DNA of 64,000 nt from Myxococcales bacterium (lineage in GTDB: Bacteria > Myxococcota_A > UBA9160 > UBA4427), in the NCBI GenBank assembly GCA_012960035.1, contig DUBZ01000070.1, positions 163,102 to 227,101 of the forward strand. The letters run 5' to 3'. How positions within the stretch are numbered: the first letter of the stretch is position 1; the number at the start of each line of letters is the position of its first letter. Made by a program: the position numbers and the translations under genes. The notes beneath the pieces were generated by a model that was given only the letters and a program-made list of their open reading frames with translations, had not been told where the DNA came from and did not search any database. Shown here piece after piece: positions 35,670 to 44,194 of this stretch.

Positions 35670-36784
35670 GTCGGATACCGTGCGGTTGGAGCCGGTTCAT
35701 GGTCCAAAGTTGTGTGCTTGGTTTTGTGGTGTTGCTTGAGTGCGCTGTACTTGTAGCGATGGCTGTCGATTCGTAGATTCAATGTGTCGAACGATGACTT
35801 GGATCTTGGCGTTCTAATTGCGAATCGTCTATTGGGCGTCGAAGGTGCTGCTTTTCGCGTACTGCCGATTTATTTCAGATGCCGAAGGTGCGTTCGCATT
35901 TTTGCAACGCATGTGGAGCAGGGTCTCGGTTCAGCGTGTTTGATTGAAGTCGTTGGCTTAGGTTGCCGGTGACCAATTCTTGTTTGTGAACGGATCCTGA
36001 ACTGTCTTTCCTTCCGCAGGTCTGTGTAACGGGCTGAGTTCTATTTGGTTTTATCTACCCTATCTATGTACCCACCGATCAAATTGTCTGTGTAGATAGA
36101 AAGAGTGGTCTCAGTTTCCGTATTACGAACCGTATCTTCGATGCCTCCGTCGGCCTTGCCCACCTTCGCTTGGGGCGCATCAAGCGACCCAATATACTGA
36201 AGGTTTTTTCCCCATTTTGCTAGGACAAAATTCGCCGAAATGGGGCTGACTTCACTTCGATGTCACCCAGCGTCTGGCTGGGGTGCTCAACGGTCCGGTC
36301 GATCGCGGCTCTTCGTTGCCGATTTGACGGCAAGAGCGGCTTTGGATCGCTCGGGTTTGTCAGATTTGAGTGGGCAGACGCTCCTACGTAGATTGCTTTT
36401 ATACCCAAGGCGCTGTCGATCCTGCAAGTCACGTTCTAACTATTCGATTCTCCATTCGTATTCATTGTTTCTGATACTGGGGCTCTCTCGCTCCGGTGTG
36501 TGAAGTGAGCTGTGTCTATTTAGACACGGTCGCTTCTTCGGGTGGTTGCTGTCTAAGCACGAGGAAATCTTCGTCGCGTTTGTCAACCCCCTGGATTGAC
36601 TGGGAAACGTCTCAGGTTGCTTCCCGTCTCCTAAGTACGTGGCCTCGACACCGTTCCTGGTGACGAGAAAAGGATCCAGAAAGTCAATTCATCCTCCGAC
36701 GGGCAGGGTTCTCAAACTAGACCCCCGCGGGTGGATGGGATACGAACTCATTGAGACCGTGCAGCTCTCGCCGAATCCGCCACA
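35670..36784. other. 1.1-kb gene-free, AT-richer interval
   Basis: No frame here has protein-like features, and the base composition is clearly richer in A and T than the neighbouring genes. It contains an inverted repeat TATCTAC (36052-36058)/GTAGATA (36092-36098). A CCCCATTT/AAATGGGG stem (36210-36245) encloses a competing TTTTG/CAAAA stem. A tight palindrome is at 36512-36527. It must hold the promoters of the sigma factor gene (minus) and of the acetyltransferase gene (plus), and could encode an unrecognised RNA. Confidence 0.5.
36512..36527. promoter_or_regulatory. GTGTCTA-TT-TAGACAC palindrome
   Basis: Perfect 7-bp arms around TT, a typical size for a dimeric repressor site, about 260 bp before the acetyltransferase gene. 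A related half-site CTGTCTAAGC lies 40 bp further on. The binding protein is unknown. Confidence 0.35.
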
Positions 36785-37894
36785 ATGCGCGCCATGCCGG
36801 AGCGCCCCAAAAATCGAGCCCCCTTCTCGGAACGAGACTTTTATCTCGCCGAATTCCACGGGCGTACCCTCGCGATGGCGATGTCACAGCAGCCCGCCCT
36901 CGACGAACGGTCGAGCGCGGTGGTGACCAACGTGCTCCGCGATCTGGCAGACAACGGAACGCGCGTAATCTTGCTCGGCGAAGATTCCGATCTTTTGGCA
37001 AGTCTGACTTCATCTCCGACTCTCGAAGCTGTTGGACCCGGCTGGGTTGGAAGCGCATGGCGGCGGCTGCAAAGTCAACCGTTGATCGGTGTTGCGACCT
37101 CGACCGGTGAGACGCTTCCGACGCTCTGCTCAAGAGTGGCCCTCGAACTCAGGCTCGCGAAGTTGGTCTGGATCGGAAGCCGCGGCGTGTTGTGGTTGTC
37201 CGACAAACGACGCCAGTCGCTCGTGCATCTTGCGGGACTCGCGGCGCGAGCGGAAGAAGCCGAGCGCAATGTGGGCGGAGGCGAAGGCAAAGAGATTGCA
37301 TCCCTGCTGCGCGAAATCGAAAAGATGGTGCGCGGTGGCGTCGCGTCGGTTAGCGCCTGTATGCCCGAGGGCCTTTCAGACGAGCTGTTCACGTATGCGG
37401 GATCGGGAACATTCTATTCGCCCGAAGGTCACATCAAAGTCAGGTCGCTTGCCCTCGACGAATTCGACGCCGCTGAAAACTTGATGGCCAGAGGCGTAGA
37501 AGAAGGCTTTCTCCTTGCGCGGTCGCAGGCGGCATTGGAAATCACCTTGGCCCATGGCTTCGGTGCCTTTGTCGAGGGACGCTATTTGGCGGGCATTGGC
37601 GCGTTGTTGCCGCATCCTCAAGACGAGGCCGGAGAAATCGCCTCGCTCTACGCACTGACTCGCTTTGTGGGGGAGGGCGTTGGAAAACACCTGATCAAGT
37701 TCGCTGTCGAGCGCGGCCGCGCGCTTGGCATGCGGTACGTGTTCGCGTGCACAACCCTTGAACGCGTCGAAGCCTTCTTCAAGAACTCTGGCTTTCGCGT
37801 GGTTTCGCCCGACGAAGTTCCGCTGAATAAGTGGATTGACTACCGCGAGGACCGCATGAAGTCGGTGCGCTGTCTAAAGATTGATCTCGACTAG
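36785..37894 (+). CDS. ArgA-like N-acetyltransferase with reduced kinase-like domain
   Basis: A 369-residue protein. Residues about 20-200 resemble a shortened amino-acid-kinase fold of N-acetylglutamate synthase (FYLAEFHGRTLAMAM, NGTRVILLGED, VGSAWRRLQSQPLIGVA). Residues about 220-369 form a GNAT domain: HIKVRSLALDEFDAAENLM, an acetyl-CoA loop TRFVGEGVGKHLIKFAVERG, FFKNSGFRVV and the C-terminal KWIDYREDRMKSVRCL that recalls ArgA. It probably makes N-acetylglutamate for arginine synthesis. At about 440 residues ArgA is longer, so the regulatory kinase domain here is incomplete. The start could be ATG 36785 or ATG 36794. Confidence 0.75.
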   Translation: MRAMPERPKNRAPFSERDFYLAEFHGRTLAMAMSQQPALDERSSAVVTNVLRDLADNGTRVILLGEDSDLLASLTSSPTLEAVGPGWVGSAWRRLQSQPLIGVATSTGETLPTLCSRVALELRLAKLVWIGSRGVLWLSDKRRQSLVHLAGLAARAEEAERNVGGGEGKEIASLLREIEKMVRGGVASVSACMPEGLSDELFTYAGSGTFYSPEGHIKVRSLALDEFDAAENLMARGVEEGFLLARSQAALEITLAHGFGAFVEGRYLAGIGALLPHPQDEAGEIASLYALTRFVGEGVGKHLIKFAVERGRALGMRYVFACTTLERVEAFFKNSGFRVVSPDEVPLNKWIDYREDRMKSVRCLKIDLD

Positions 37895-37996
37895 TCGCAC
37901 GCTGCATCGTTCGCAGCACGAACCAAGTGTGGGAGCGCCCCGGGGTGTGGCCGAAGCTTCTTCCCCGAGGCTCGGTTGTTCAGTTCTTTCGAACCG

Positions 37997-38490
37997 TACT
38001 CCGATGTGGACTGTAAGCCGGGTTCTGTTCTGCTTTGGGCTCTCGCCCGCGCAGTGAGGATCATTCCTCTAGACGACACGTTGCCGTGTCGTTCAAGCAC
38101 TCTCACCCGGATACCCCGACCTGGCGAGCCAGATCAATCGGACGGGTCGTCCTGTGCGGTATCCCTATTCGAGCTTGCTCCGGGAAGGGCTTGCCTCGCC
38201 GCCGGTCACCCGGCTGTCGCGCGTGGGCTCTTACCCCACGATTTCAACCTTACCTGTGTGGGCTGGCGCTAGGCGCCAACCTGAGCTGAACATTCTTTCG
38301 AGTTTGCAGCTCCCCGACGCGGTCTTTTTCAAGCTCGCCTCGACACCATCGGCGGTGTGATTTCTGTTGCGCTTTCCCTCGAGTCACCTCGGGTCGCTGT
38401 TAGCGACTTCCCAACCCTACGGAGCCCGGACTTTCCTCCCGCGGACGGTTTGTGTCCGCCGGCGATCCTCCATCCACCTCCAACGGCCCG
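37997..38490 (-). ncRNA. rnpB: RNase P RNA (type A-like)
   Basis: Catalytic RNA of RNase P, which matures tRNA 5' ends. On the minus strand it has the universal P4-region sequence GAGGAAAGTCCGGGCTC (38422-38438), an ACAGAAA motif shortly after it, a GGTAAGAGCCCAC segment, and the 3' conserved AGAACCCGGCTTACAG (38011-38026). The termini are estimated from a partly paired P1 helix (GTGGA/TCCAC), so they may be off by 10-20 bases. At about 490 nt it is longer than usual, with extended stems between the conserved parts. It is divergent from the HxlR regulator gene. Confidence 0.93.
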
Positions 38491-38583
38491 GACCTTAACG
38501 CATGCCTGTGCGCGCTGCGCAGCAGCACGAGGAGCTTTGTGTCTCGCGAGTGTGAAACCCCGAAATTCCTTAGGAGATTCATC

Positions 38584-38604
38584 TGAGTATCTATTGAATA
38601 CTCA
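38584..38604. promoter_or_regulatory. TGAGTAT-N7-ATACTCA operator before the HxlR regulator gene
   Basis: A perfect 7-bp inverted repeat with a 7-bp spacer, the form expected for a dimeric winged-helix regulator. A third half-site TACTCA follows at 38621-38626. TTGAAT at 38594-38599 lies 17 bp before TAGGTA, a weak promoter candidate, and would make the mRNA start almost at the ATG. Autoregulation by the adjacent HxlR protein is the simplest reading. Confidence 0.55.
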
Positions 38605-38633
38605 TTTAGCGTTCGTTAGGTACTCACCCCGTT

Positions 38634-39377
38634 ATGGTGAGCACGATCCCAGCATTCAAGAGCGTTGCATCGAAACGGTCGGCCAAGAAGGAGCGGCCGA
38701 GCATTCCCGAGCCCGGGAAAATCTTCGATCCCGTCGCCCGTGCCCTCGAAATCATCGGGGACCGCTGGACATTGGTCCTGGTGCGTCAGCTTTTGGCGGG
38801 CAGCAAGGGCTTTCAGGAATTGCGCATGCGCACGGGGATCACGCCCCGAGTCCTGTCCAGCCGGCTGCGGCAACTCGCCAGTGAAGAATTCGTCGAACGC
38901 GAGGGCGAAAAAACTCGCGCGCAGTATCAGCTCACCGACCGCGGTCGCTCGCTGGAGCCGATCATTGCTTCGATCGCGGTGTGGTGGACAAGGCAGCCCA
39001 TCGAACGGCTCGCGATCGAGCCCGAACGGTTCACCGAAACTTCACCGCAATCGATCCTCGAATCGTTGCCCTTCTTGTTGCGCGACCGCGCGGGCAAAAA
39101 CGATTCGGTGATGTTCGAAATTCGCTTGACCGGAGAGGGCGGTGGCGTCTGGGCGGTCAAGATCGAGGGCGAACACTGCGACGTCATCCCGGGCTTCGCC
39201 GAGGGTGCAGACGTCCGTTACACCGCGGACGCAAAACTCTGGTGCGGTGTGGCGCTGGGTGTCGCAGACGCTCGGCAGGCCGTGAAGGACGGTGACATGA
39301 TCAAAGAAGGCGGTCCACAGGCGATGGATCAGTACTTCCACCAACTCTACCGACCACAAGACGGCGGGTCGGAGTAG
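38634..39377 (+). CDS. HxlR-type transcriptional regulator fused to an SCP2-like lipid-binding domain
   Basis: A 247-residue regulator. Residues about 28-120 are an HxlR winged helix-turn-helix (IFDPVARALEIIGDRWTLVL, GSKGFQELRMRTGITPRVLS, EEFVEREGEKTRAQYQLT). Residues about 130-245 look like an SCP2/sterol-carrier-type domain (SVMFEIRLTGEGGGVWAVKI, then ADVRYTADAKLWCGVALGVA and KDGDMIKEGG). Such a domain could bind an acyl-CoA or other lipid ligand. There is no clear ribosome-binding site before ATG 38634, and the transcript may be leaderless. The two acyl-CoA dehydrogenase genes that follow on the same strand are likely targets. Confidence 0.85.
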   Translation: MVSTIPAFKSVASKRSAKKERPSIPEPGKIFDPVARALEIIGDRWTLVLVRQLLAGSKGFQELRMRTGITPRVLSSRLRQLASEEFVEREGEKTRAQYQLTDRGRSLEPIIASIAVWWTRQPIERLAIEPERFTETSPQSILESLPFLLRDRAGKNDSVMFEIRLTGEGGGVWAVKIEGEHCDVIPGFAEGADVRYTADAKLWCGVALGVADARQAVKDGDMIKEGGPQAMDQYFHQLYRPQDGGSE

Positions 39378-39443
39378 GCAACACAATCTCGGGTCGCCAT
39401 GAACGCTCGGCGACAGAACAGAGACAAAGAAAAGGAGAACCAA

Positions 39444-40535
39444 GTGATTTCATTTCAACTGACAGAAGAACAAGAGGTCGTTCGCGAAGCCATGCGCGAA
39501 TTCGGCCAGCAAGCGATGGCGCCCATTGCTCGTGATTGCGACGAGAATTCAAGCATCCCCGAAGACTTCCTTGCCAGTGCATGGGATCTCGGTCTGGCGT
39601 TTACCCAGGTCCCCGAAGAATTTGGCGGCGCTGGTGAGCGCTCACCGATCACGAACGCGATCTTGCTCGAAGAACTCGCAGCGGGTGACGCAGCGCTCGC
39701 GGTTGCGGCGCTCGCTCCTTCAGCATTTGTGAACGCCATTGTGGATCAAGGCACCGAAGAACAGAAGGCCGAGTACCTGCCGGCGTTTTGCGGTGACACG
39801 TTCACCACCGCGTCGCTCGCTTGCATCGAGCCCGTAGCCCTTGGAGATCCGGCCAAACCGCGCGCCGTTGCGGAAGAGAAGGGCGAAACCTTCGTCATCT
39901 CGGGCCGCAAGAGCTTTGTCTTGTTTGGCGATCGCGCCACGCACTTCCTCGTTGTTGCACGAAACGGCGGCGGTGTGGATGCCTTCATTGTCCCGCGAGA
40001 CGCGAAGGGACTGACGATTTCTGACCCCGAGCTGAACATGGGGATGAAGGGGCTGACAACTTCGACCCTCGACCTTGAGCAAGTTGAAATTCCGGCGGCA
40101 AACCGTCTCGGCGGTGACGCGGGCTGCGATATTCGACGCATCCTCGACAGCTCACGCGTCGCACTTGCAGCCACGATGCTCGGGCTTTCGCGAACAGTGC
40201 TCGAGTTCTGTGTCCCTTACACGAAGGATCGTGTCGCCTTTGACGAGCCGATCAGTAAGAAGCAGAGCATCGCTTTCCGCATGTCCGAAATGCATATCGA
40301 GATCGAGTCGATGCGCTGGCTCACCTGGAAGGCGGCGAGTGAAATCGAGCAGGGCCTCGACGCGACGCGCTCCGCTTCGTTCGCGTTCAGTTACGCAGCC
40401 GAAAAGAGCATGTGGATCGCCGACAACGGCATCCAGATCCTCGGGGGCCACGGCTTCATCCGCGAGCATCCCGTCGAAATGTGGTTCCGACACGCGCGCA
40501 CGATCAGCGTGCTCGAAGGAACGATTTCCGCATAA
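39444..40535 (+). CDS. Acyl-CoA dehydrogenase with short C-terminus
   Basis: FAD-dependent acyl-CoA dehydrogenase, 363 residues. Its N-terminal domain starts ISFQLTEEQEVVREAMREFG. The middle beta-domain has TTASLACIEPVALGDPAKPR in place of the usual TEPxxGSD, and FVISGRKSFVLFGDRATHFL. The C-terminal helical domain includes GGHGFIREHPVEMWFRHART and ISVLEGTISA. The glutamate of LEGT is the family catalytic base, but the protein stops three residues later, where most members continue with about 20 more (EIQRLIIARxLL). GTG 39444 is preceded by AAGGAG at good spacing, which decides the start. The second dehydrogenase follows 62 bp later. Confidence 0.9.
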   Translation: MISFQLTEEQEVVREAMREFGQQAMAPIARDCDENSSIPEDFLASAWDLGLAFTQVPEEFGGAGERSPITNAILLEELAAGDAALAVAALAPSAFVNAIVDQGTEEQKAEYLPAFCGDTFTTASLACIEPVALGDPAKPRAVAEEKGETFVISGRKSFVLFGDRATHFLVVARNGGGVDAFIVPRDAKGLTISDPELNMGMKGLTTSTLDLEQVEIPAANRLGGDAGCDIRRILDSSRVALAATMLGLSRTVLEFCVPYTKDRVAFDEPISKKQSIAFRMSEMHIEIESMRWLTWKAASEIEQGLDATRSASFAFSYAAEKSMWIADNGIQILGGHGFIREHPVEMWFRHARTISVLEGTISA

Positions 40536-40597
40536 CGCACGGACGCCACGCAAACTTTTCCGTCACCGAGTGACGATTCAAAATAAGAGGAAACACC

Positions 40598-41776
40598 ATG
40601 GTTGATTTTCGACTGTCCGAACGAGATAAGTTGGTTCTCGCGCGCACCCGCGCAGAATCCGAAATTTGTCGCACCTACGCGCGCTTTTACGACGAAAACG
40701 AAGGCGACTTCCCGCCTGACGAACTCCCCGAAGCCGAAGAGTTCTACGCAAACGCGGCGCCGATTCCGGCCGAGGGACTTGGCGACTCGGGAGCTCCGGT
40801 CATGGGAGCGCTCACGCAAGCGGGTCAGAACTGGGGCGACTACTCGGTGCGCATGCGCCGGACCTCGACCGCAGGGCTTGGCAATGCAGCACTGGCTGCC
40901 GCGGGTACGCCCGAGCAAAACGAGAAGTGGCAAAAGCTGATTCTCTCGATGGCGATCACCGAGCCGGGTTGTGGCTCTGATCCGTCGCGGGTGCAGACGA
41001 CTGCCGAACTCGACGGTGACGAATGGGTGATCAACGGAGAGAAGATCTTTGTGACCACTGGCATCCGAGCGAAGGGTGTTGTGATCTGGGCGACGCTTGA
41101 TCGGTCCGCCGGTCGCGCGGGCATTAAGTCGTTCCTCGTCGAAAAGGAAACGCCCGGCTTCGAAGTACCACACAAAGAAAAGAAGCTCGGCATCCGCGCA
41201 GACGACACCGCGGTCTACGTCTTCAAGGACTGCCGCATTCCGCGCGGCAACTTGCTCGGTGGGAACGAAGAGATCCCGAAAGGCGGGGGCTCGGGTGGTT
41301 TCCGTGGCGTCATGAAGACGTTCAACATGACGCGTCCGATGACAGCCGCGTTCGGTCTCGGCATCGCCGAAGCTGCGCTCGACTTTACCCGAGAGCACTT
41401 GAACGAAGCGGATATTGAGGTCGACTACGGTGCGATGCCTTCGAGCGAAACTGGCGCCGCCACAAAATTCAAACAGCTTGAAGCGCTGTACGAAGCGTCC
41501 ATGCTCACGACACTGAGGGCCTGCTGGCTCGCCGGGGCCGCACTGCCGAACAACATGGAGTCGTCCGTGTGTAAGGCGCATGCGGGTAGTGCGGTGCGAC
41601 GCATCACCCAGGGCTGCATCGAGATCCTCGGTCCGATCGGGATCTCACGCGACCACTTGATCGAGAAGTGGATGCGTGACTGCCGGATCACCGACATCTA
41701 CGAAGGTACGGGTGAGATTCAGCGTCTCATCATCGCGCGGGGTTTGCTCGACTACACACGTGCCGATCTGAACTAG
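40598..41776 (+). CDS. Acyl-CoA dehydrogenase
   Basis: A 392-residue FAD-dependent acyl-CoA dehydrogenase. The FAD/substrate loop is MAITEPGCGSDPSRVQTTAE, followed by WVINGEKIFVTTGIRAKGVV. The catalytic glutamate is in RITDIYEGTGEIQRLIIARG, with a complete C-terminal end. The ribosome-binding site AAGAGGAAAC precedes ATG 40598. It is the second gene after the HxlR-SCP2 regulator; with the shorter dehydrogenase it may form a heteromeric enzyme, as known for paired FadE proteins of steroid degradation. That pairing is inferred. An intrinsic terminator follows 40 bp downstream. The chain-length specificity cannot be read from sequence. Confidence 0.94.
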   Translation: MVDFRLSERDKLVLARTRAESEICRTYARFYDENEGDFPPDELPEAEEFYANAAPIPAEGLGDSGAPVMGALTQAGQNWGDYSVRMRRTSTAGLGNAALAAAGTPEQNEKWQKLILSMAITEPGCGSDPSRVQTTAELDGDEWVINGEKIFVTTGIRAKGVVIWATLDRSAGRAGIKSFLVEKETPGFEVPHKEKKLGIRADDTAVYVFKDCRIPRGNLLGGNEEIPKGGGSGGFRGVMKTFNMTRPMTAAFGLGIAEAALDFTREHLNEADIEVDYGAMPSSETGAATKFKQLEALYEASMLTTLRACWLAGAALPNNMESSVCKAHAGSAVRRITQGCIEILGPIGISRDHLIEKWMRDCRITDIYEGTGEIQRLIIARGLLDYTRADLN

Positions 41777-41816
41777 AGCCGGGTTCGCCCGACGCTGGGC
41801 AAATAGAACACAAGAG

Positions 41817-41853
41817 GGCCGTCGGATGTAGATCCGGCGGCCTTCATTATTTT
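41817..41853 (+). terminator. Intrinsic terminator after the acyl-CoA dehydrogenase operon
   Basis: An 11-bp stem, GGCCGTCGGAT (41817-41827) with ATCCGGCGGCC (41832-41842), one G-T pair, a 4-nt loop, then TTCATTATTTT. A textbook rho-independent terminator. Confidence 0.88.
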
Positions 41854-41869
41854 GTGTACTTCATCGCGA

Positions 41870-42258
41870 TTACGAGTCGAGTAGAGCGGGTAGGACCAAC
41901 TCGAGACGCGTCCGCAGTGCTTCGAATGCGCGAAAGATTCTAAGAACGAGTTTTGCGGTCTCGACGGGCTCGTCTGCACCGGCGGTTTCCAGCACCGGTG
42001 CGAACTGTTCGATCAGGCGATGTGACCGCGCTCGGTACTCGCGGCCTAACTCATCGTTGCGCGCCGCGTACAAGATCAACTTGTACTCGGCCATGATCGC
42101 TCGGGGTCAAGAAAATCGCGCTGCTGAAAACGAACGAGAAATTCGATGATCGACTCCTCGCCGGTGCTTGCGAGGTCTTCGAACGTTGTCGTCAATGTCG
42201 CGTTCACGGTCCCGATGTAATGGCGGAATGCGCGGAGAACAATACACACCGCTGGCAT
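41870..42258 (-). pseudogene. Frameshifted remnant of a TetR-family regulator
   Basis: Two overlapping minus-strand frames together read like the end of a TetR protein. The first (42076-42258) has FRHYIGTVNATLTTTFEDLA, resembling the end of the TetR helix-turn-helix (YxHxGSKExLL), then GEESIIEFLVRF. The second (41870-42094) has EYKLILYAARNDELGREYRA, a common TetR C-domain segment. The helix-turn-helix start is missing and the frame changes near 42090. A short expressed protein from 42094 is possible, but loss of function is more likely. The quinone oxidoreductase gene diverges from it, as often seen for TetR-regulated genes. Confidence 0.6.
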
Positions 42259-42318
42259 ATGCGAATTTCCCGCTAGTCTTCCGGCCCTGAATCACAACCG
42301 CGCCGAGGGGAATCTGCC

Positions 42319-43299
42319 GTGAAAGCCATCGTAATCGAACAGCCGGGTGACGAGTCGTGCATGAAGCTCGGAGAAGCTGCATCTCCCGACATGCGCCCAG
42401 GTGCGATTCGCATTCGCGTCGCGGCCTGCGCGGTCAACCGCGCCGACTTGTTGCAGCGCCAGGGATTTTATCCGCCACCCCCCGGTGCTTCTGAAATCCT
42501 CGGGCTCGAGTGTGCCGGGGAAGTGGTTGAGGTTGCGAGCGACGTGACGAACTTTGCAGTCGGAGACCGTGCGATGGCCCTTCTCGCGGGCGGTGGATAT
42601 TCAGAAGACGTGGTTGTCTCTGCCGGCAGCGCGATGAAGGTTCCCGAACGTCTCAGTTACGAACAAGCCGCTGCCGTCCCCGAAGTCTTTCTGACGGTTT
42701 TCTTGAATGTGTTTCAACTCGCGGGACTCCAGGCAGGCGACACTGCACTGGTTCATGGCGGCGGCAGCGGGATCGGCACCGCGTTTATTCAGCTCGTCAA
42801 AGAAGCCGGCGCAAGGTGCATCATCACGGCCGGCAGCGAAGAGAAGTGTAAGCGCTGCCTTGAACTGGGCGCCGACGTCGCGGTGAACTATCGAGAGGGC
42901 GACTTCGTGGCCGAGGCCAAGGCCGCCACTGGAGGAGCCGGCGTCGACGTGATCCTCGATTCGATCGGAGGCTCATACCTCGCGCAAAATCTCGATGCCC
43001 TCGCGATCGGTGGACGGCTCGTGCTGATCGGTTTGATGGGCGGCGCCAAAGCCGAAATTCCCCTTGGTATGGTGCTCGCGAAGCGATTGCAGGTGCTCGG
43101 CTCCACCCTTCGCGCACGTCCCGACGCTGAAAAAGCTGCGATCGTAACGGGGCTGCTCGAACAGTTTGGGGCGGCGCTCGAAGCGGGCACGATCGGCCCC
43201 ATTGTCGATCGCGTCATGTCGCTGGCGGATGCCGGGGACGCACATCGCTTGATCAAGGCGAGCGAGCACTTCGGCAAGGTCGTCTTGTCCGTCCGCTGA
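42319..43299 (+). CDS. Quinone oxidoreductase (PIG3/QOR-like medium-chain reductase)
   Basis: A 326-residue zinc-independent medium-chain dehydrogenase/reductase that reduces quinones with NADPH. The N-terminal GroES-like part has VNRADLLQRQGFYPPPPGAS, typical of the PIG3 family, and LGLECAGEVVEVASDV. The Rossmann part has TALVHGGGSGIGTAFIQLVK. The proximal zinc cysteine/histidine set is absent, consistent with QOR. The start is GTG 42319 after GAGGGG. It stands opposite the TetR remnant, which may once have controlled it. Confidence 0.93.
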   Translation: MKAIVIEQPGDESCMKLGEAASPDMRPGAIRIRVAACAVNRADLLQRQGFYPPPPGASEILGLECAGEVVEVASDVTNFAVGDRAMALLAGGGYSEDVVVSAGSAMKVPERLSYEQAAAVPEVFLTVFLNVFQLAGLQAGDTALVHGGGSGIGTAFIQLVKEAGARCIITAGSEEKCKRCLELGADVAVNYREGDFVAEAKAATGGAGVDVILDSIGGSYLAQNLDALAIGGRLVLIGLMGGAKAEIPLGMVLAKRLQVLGSTLRARPDAEKAAIVTGLLEQFGAALEAGTIGPIVDRVMSLADAGDAHRLIKASEHFGKVVLSVR

Positions 43300-43425
43300 T
43301 TCTCAAGTCCGCTGCAATTCGGACGGCCTGAACACCGCGCATAACTCGCAGCGGCGAGGGTTCAATCCGCTACGTTACCGGCCCCCGAAACTTGGGCGAC
43401 CTCAAAACTTGGAGCAAGAAAACGA

Positions 43426-43866
43426 ATGGCAACGACACAACGAACTTTCGGAATCGTAAAGCCCGACGCGACCGCCGCAGGCAACGCGGGCAAGATTCTG
43501 GCCCGCATCGAAGAGAACGGACTCAAGATCATCGCGATGAAGCTCATGCACCTGAGCGAAGCTCAGGCCAAGGGCTTCTACGCCGTACACAAAGAGCGCC
43601 CGTTCTTCGGTGAACTCGTCACGTTCATGACTGAAGGCCCGATCGTCGCGGTCGTAATGGAAGGCGACAACGCGATCCAACGCTGGCGCGACCTGATGGG
43701 GCCGACCAACTCCGACGAAGCGCCCGCCGGCACCATCCGCGGTGACTTCGGCAGCGGCATCGAGCGCAATGCATCCCACGGTTCGGACGCCCCGGAAACC
43801 GCCGCACTCGAAATCGCGTACTTCTTCAACGCAACGGAAATCCAGGCACCGACCGAAGCGCTTTAA
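43426..43866 (+). CDS. ndk: Nucleoside diphosphate kinase
   Basis: A 146-residue NDP kinase that equilibrates nucleoside triphosphate pools. The N-terminus [20 protein letters not shown], the [14 protein letters not shown] segment and the active-site motif [18 protein letters not shown] with phospho-histidine H118 are all canonical. Length is normal. GGAG precedes ATG 43426 at 11 bp. The gene is probably transcribed alone and ends at a strong hairpin terminator. Confidence 0.97.
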   Translation: MATTQRTFGIVKPDATAAGNAGKILARIEENGLKIIAMKLMHLSEAQAKGFYAVHKERPFFGELVTFMTEGPIVAVVMEGDNAIQRWRDLMGPTNSDEAPAGTIRGDFGSGIERNASHGSDAPETAALEIAYFFNATEIQAPTEAL

Positions 43867-43887
43867 CGCTTCAGGCGCTGCGAAAAA

Positions 43888-43928
43888 CGAAGGGCGAACT
43901 GGACATCAGTCTGGTTCGCCCTTTTTCG
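43888..43928 (+). terminator. Intrinsic terminator after ndk
   Basis: A 10-bp stem AAGGGCGAAC (43890-43899) with GTTCGCCCTT (43914-43923), extended inside by weak pairs, followed by TTTCG. Located 24 bp after the ndk stop. Confidence 0.85.
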
Positions 43929-44194
43929 TTGTGTCTGCGGAGTGCCGGTGCGGCGGCGATGATGTCTACGCAGGAGAAGGGGTCTCTGGCTAGGGGCGGT
44001 TTGTCGGGCTCAACGCAAAAGTAGGCACCGGCGGAACGTCGCGATCGGAGCAGGGGCCAAACGCGCTAGCGATGATTCGCAGGCGCTTGGGAACCGTGAG
44101 TTTTCGGAATCGGGAACGGGAGAACTTCGGCCAGGCGAAACCCTGAGTGGCTGAGTGCCCGGGTGATAGAGCGGGCCTCTCGGCCGAGTGGCGG

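Noticed and set aside
36639-36926. 95-codon plus-strand frame before the acetyltransferase gene
   Set aside because: It overlaps the real gene in another frame and has no protein-like pattern.
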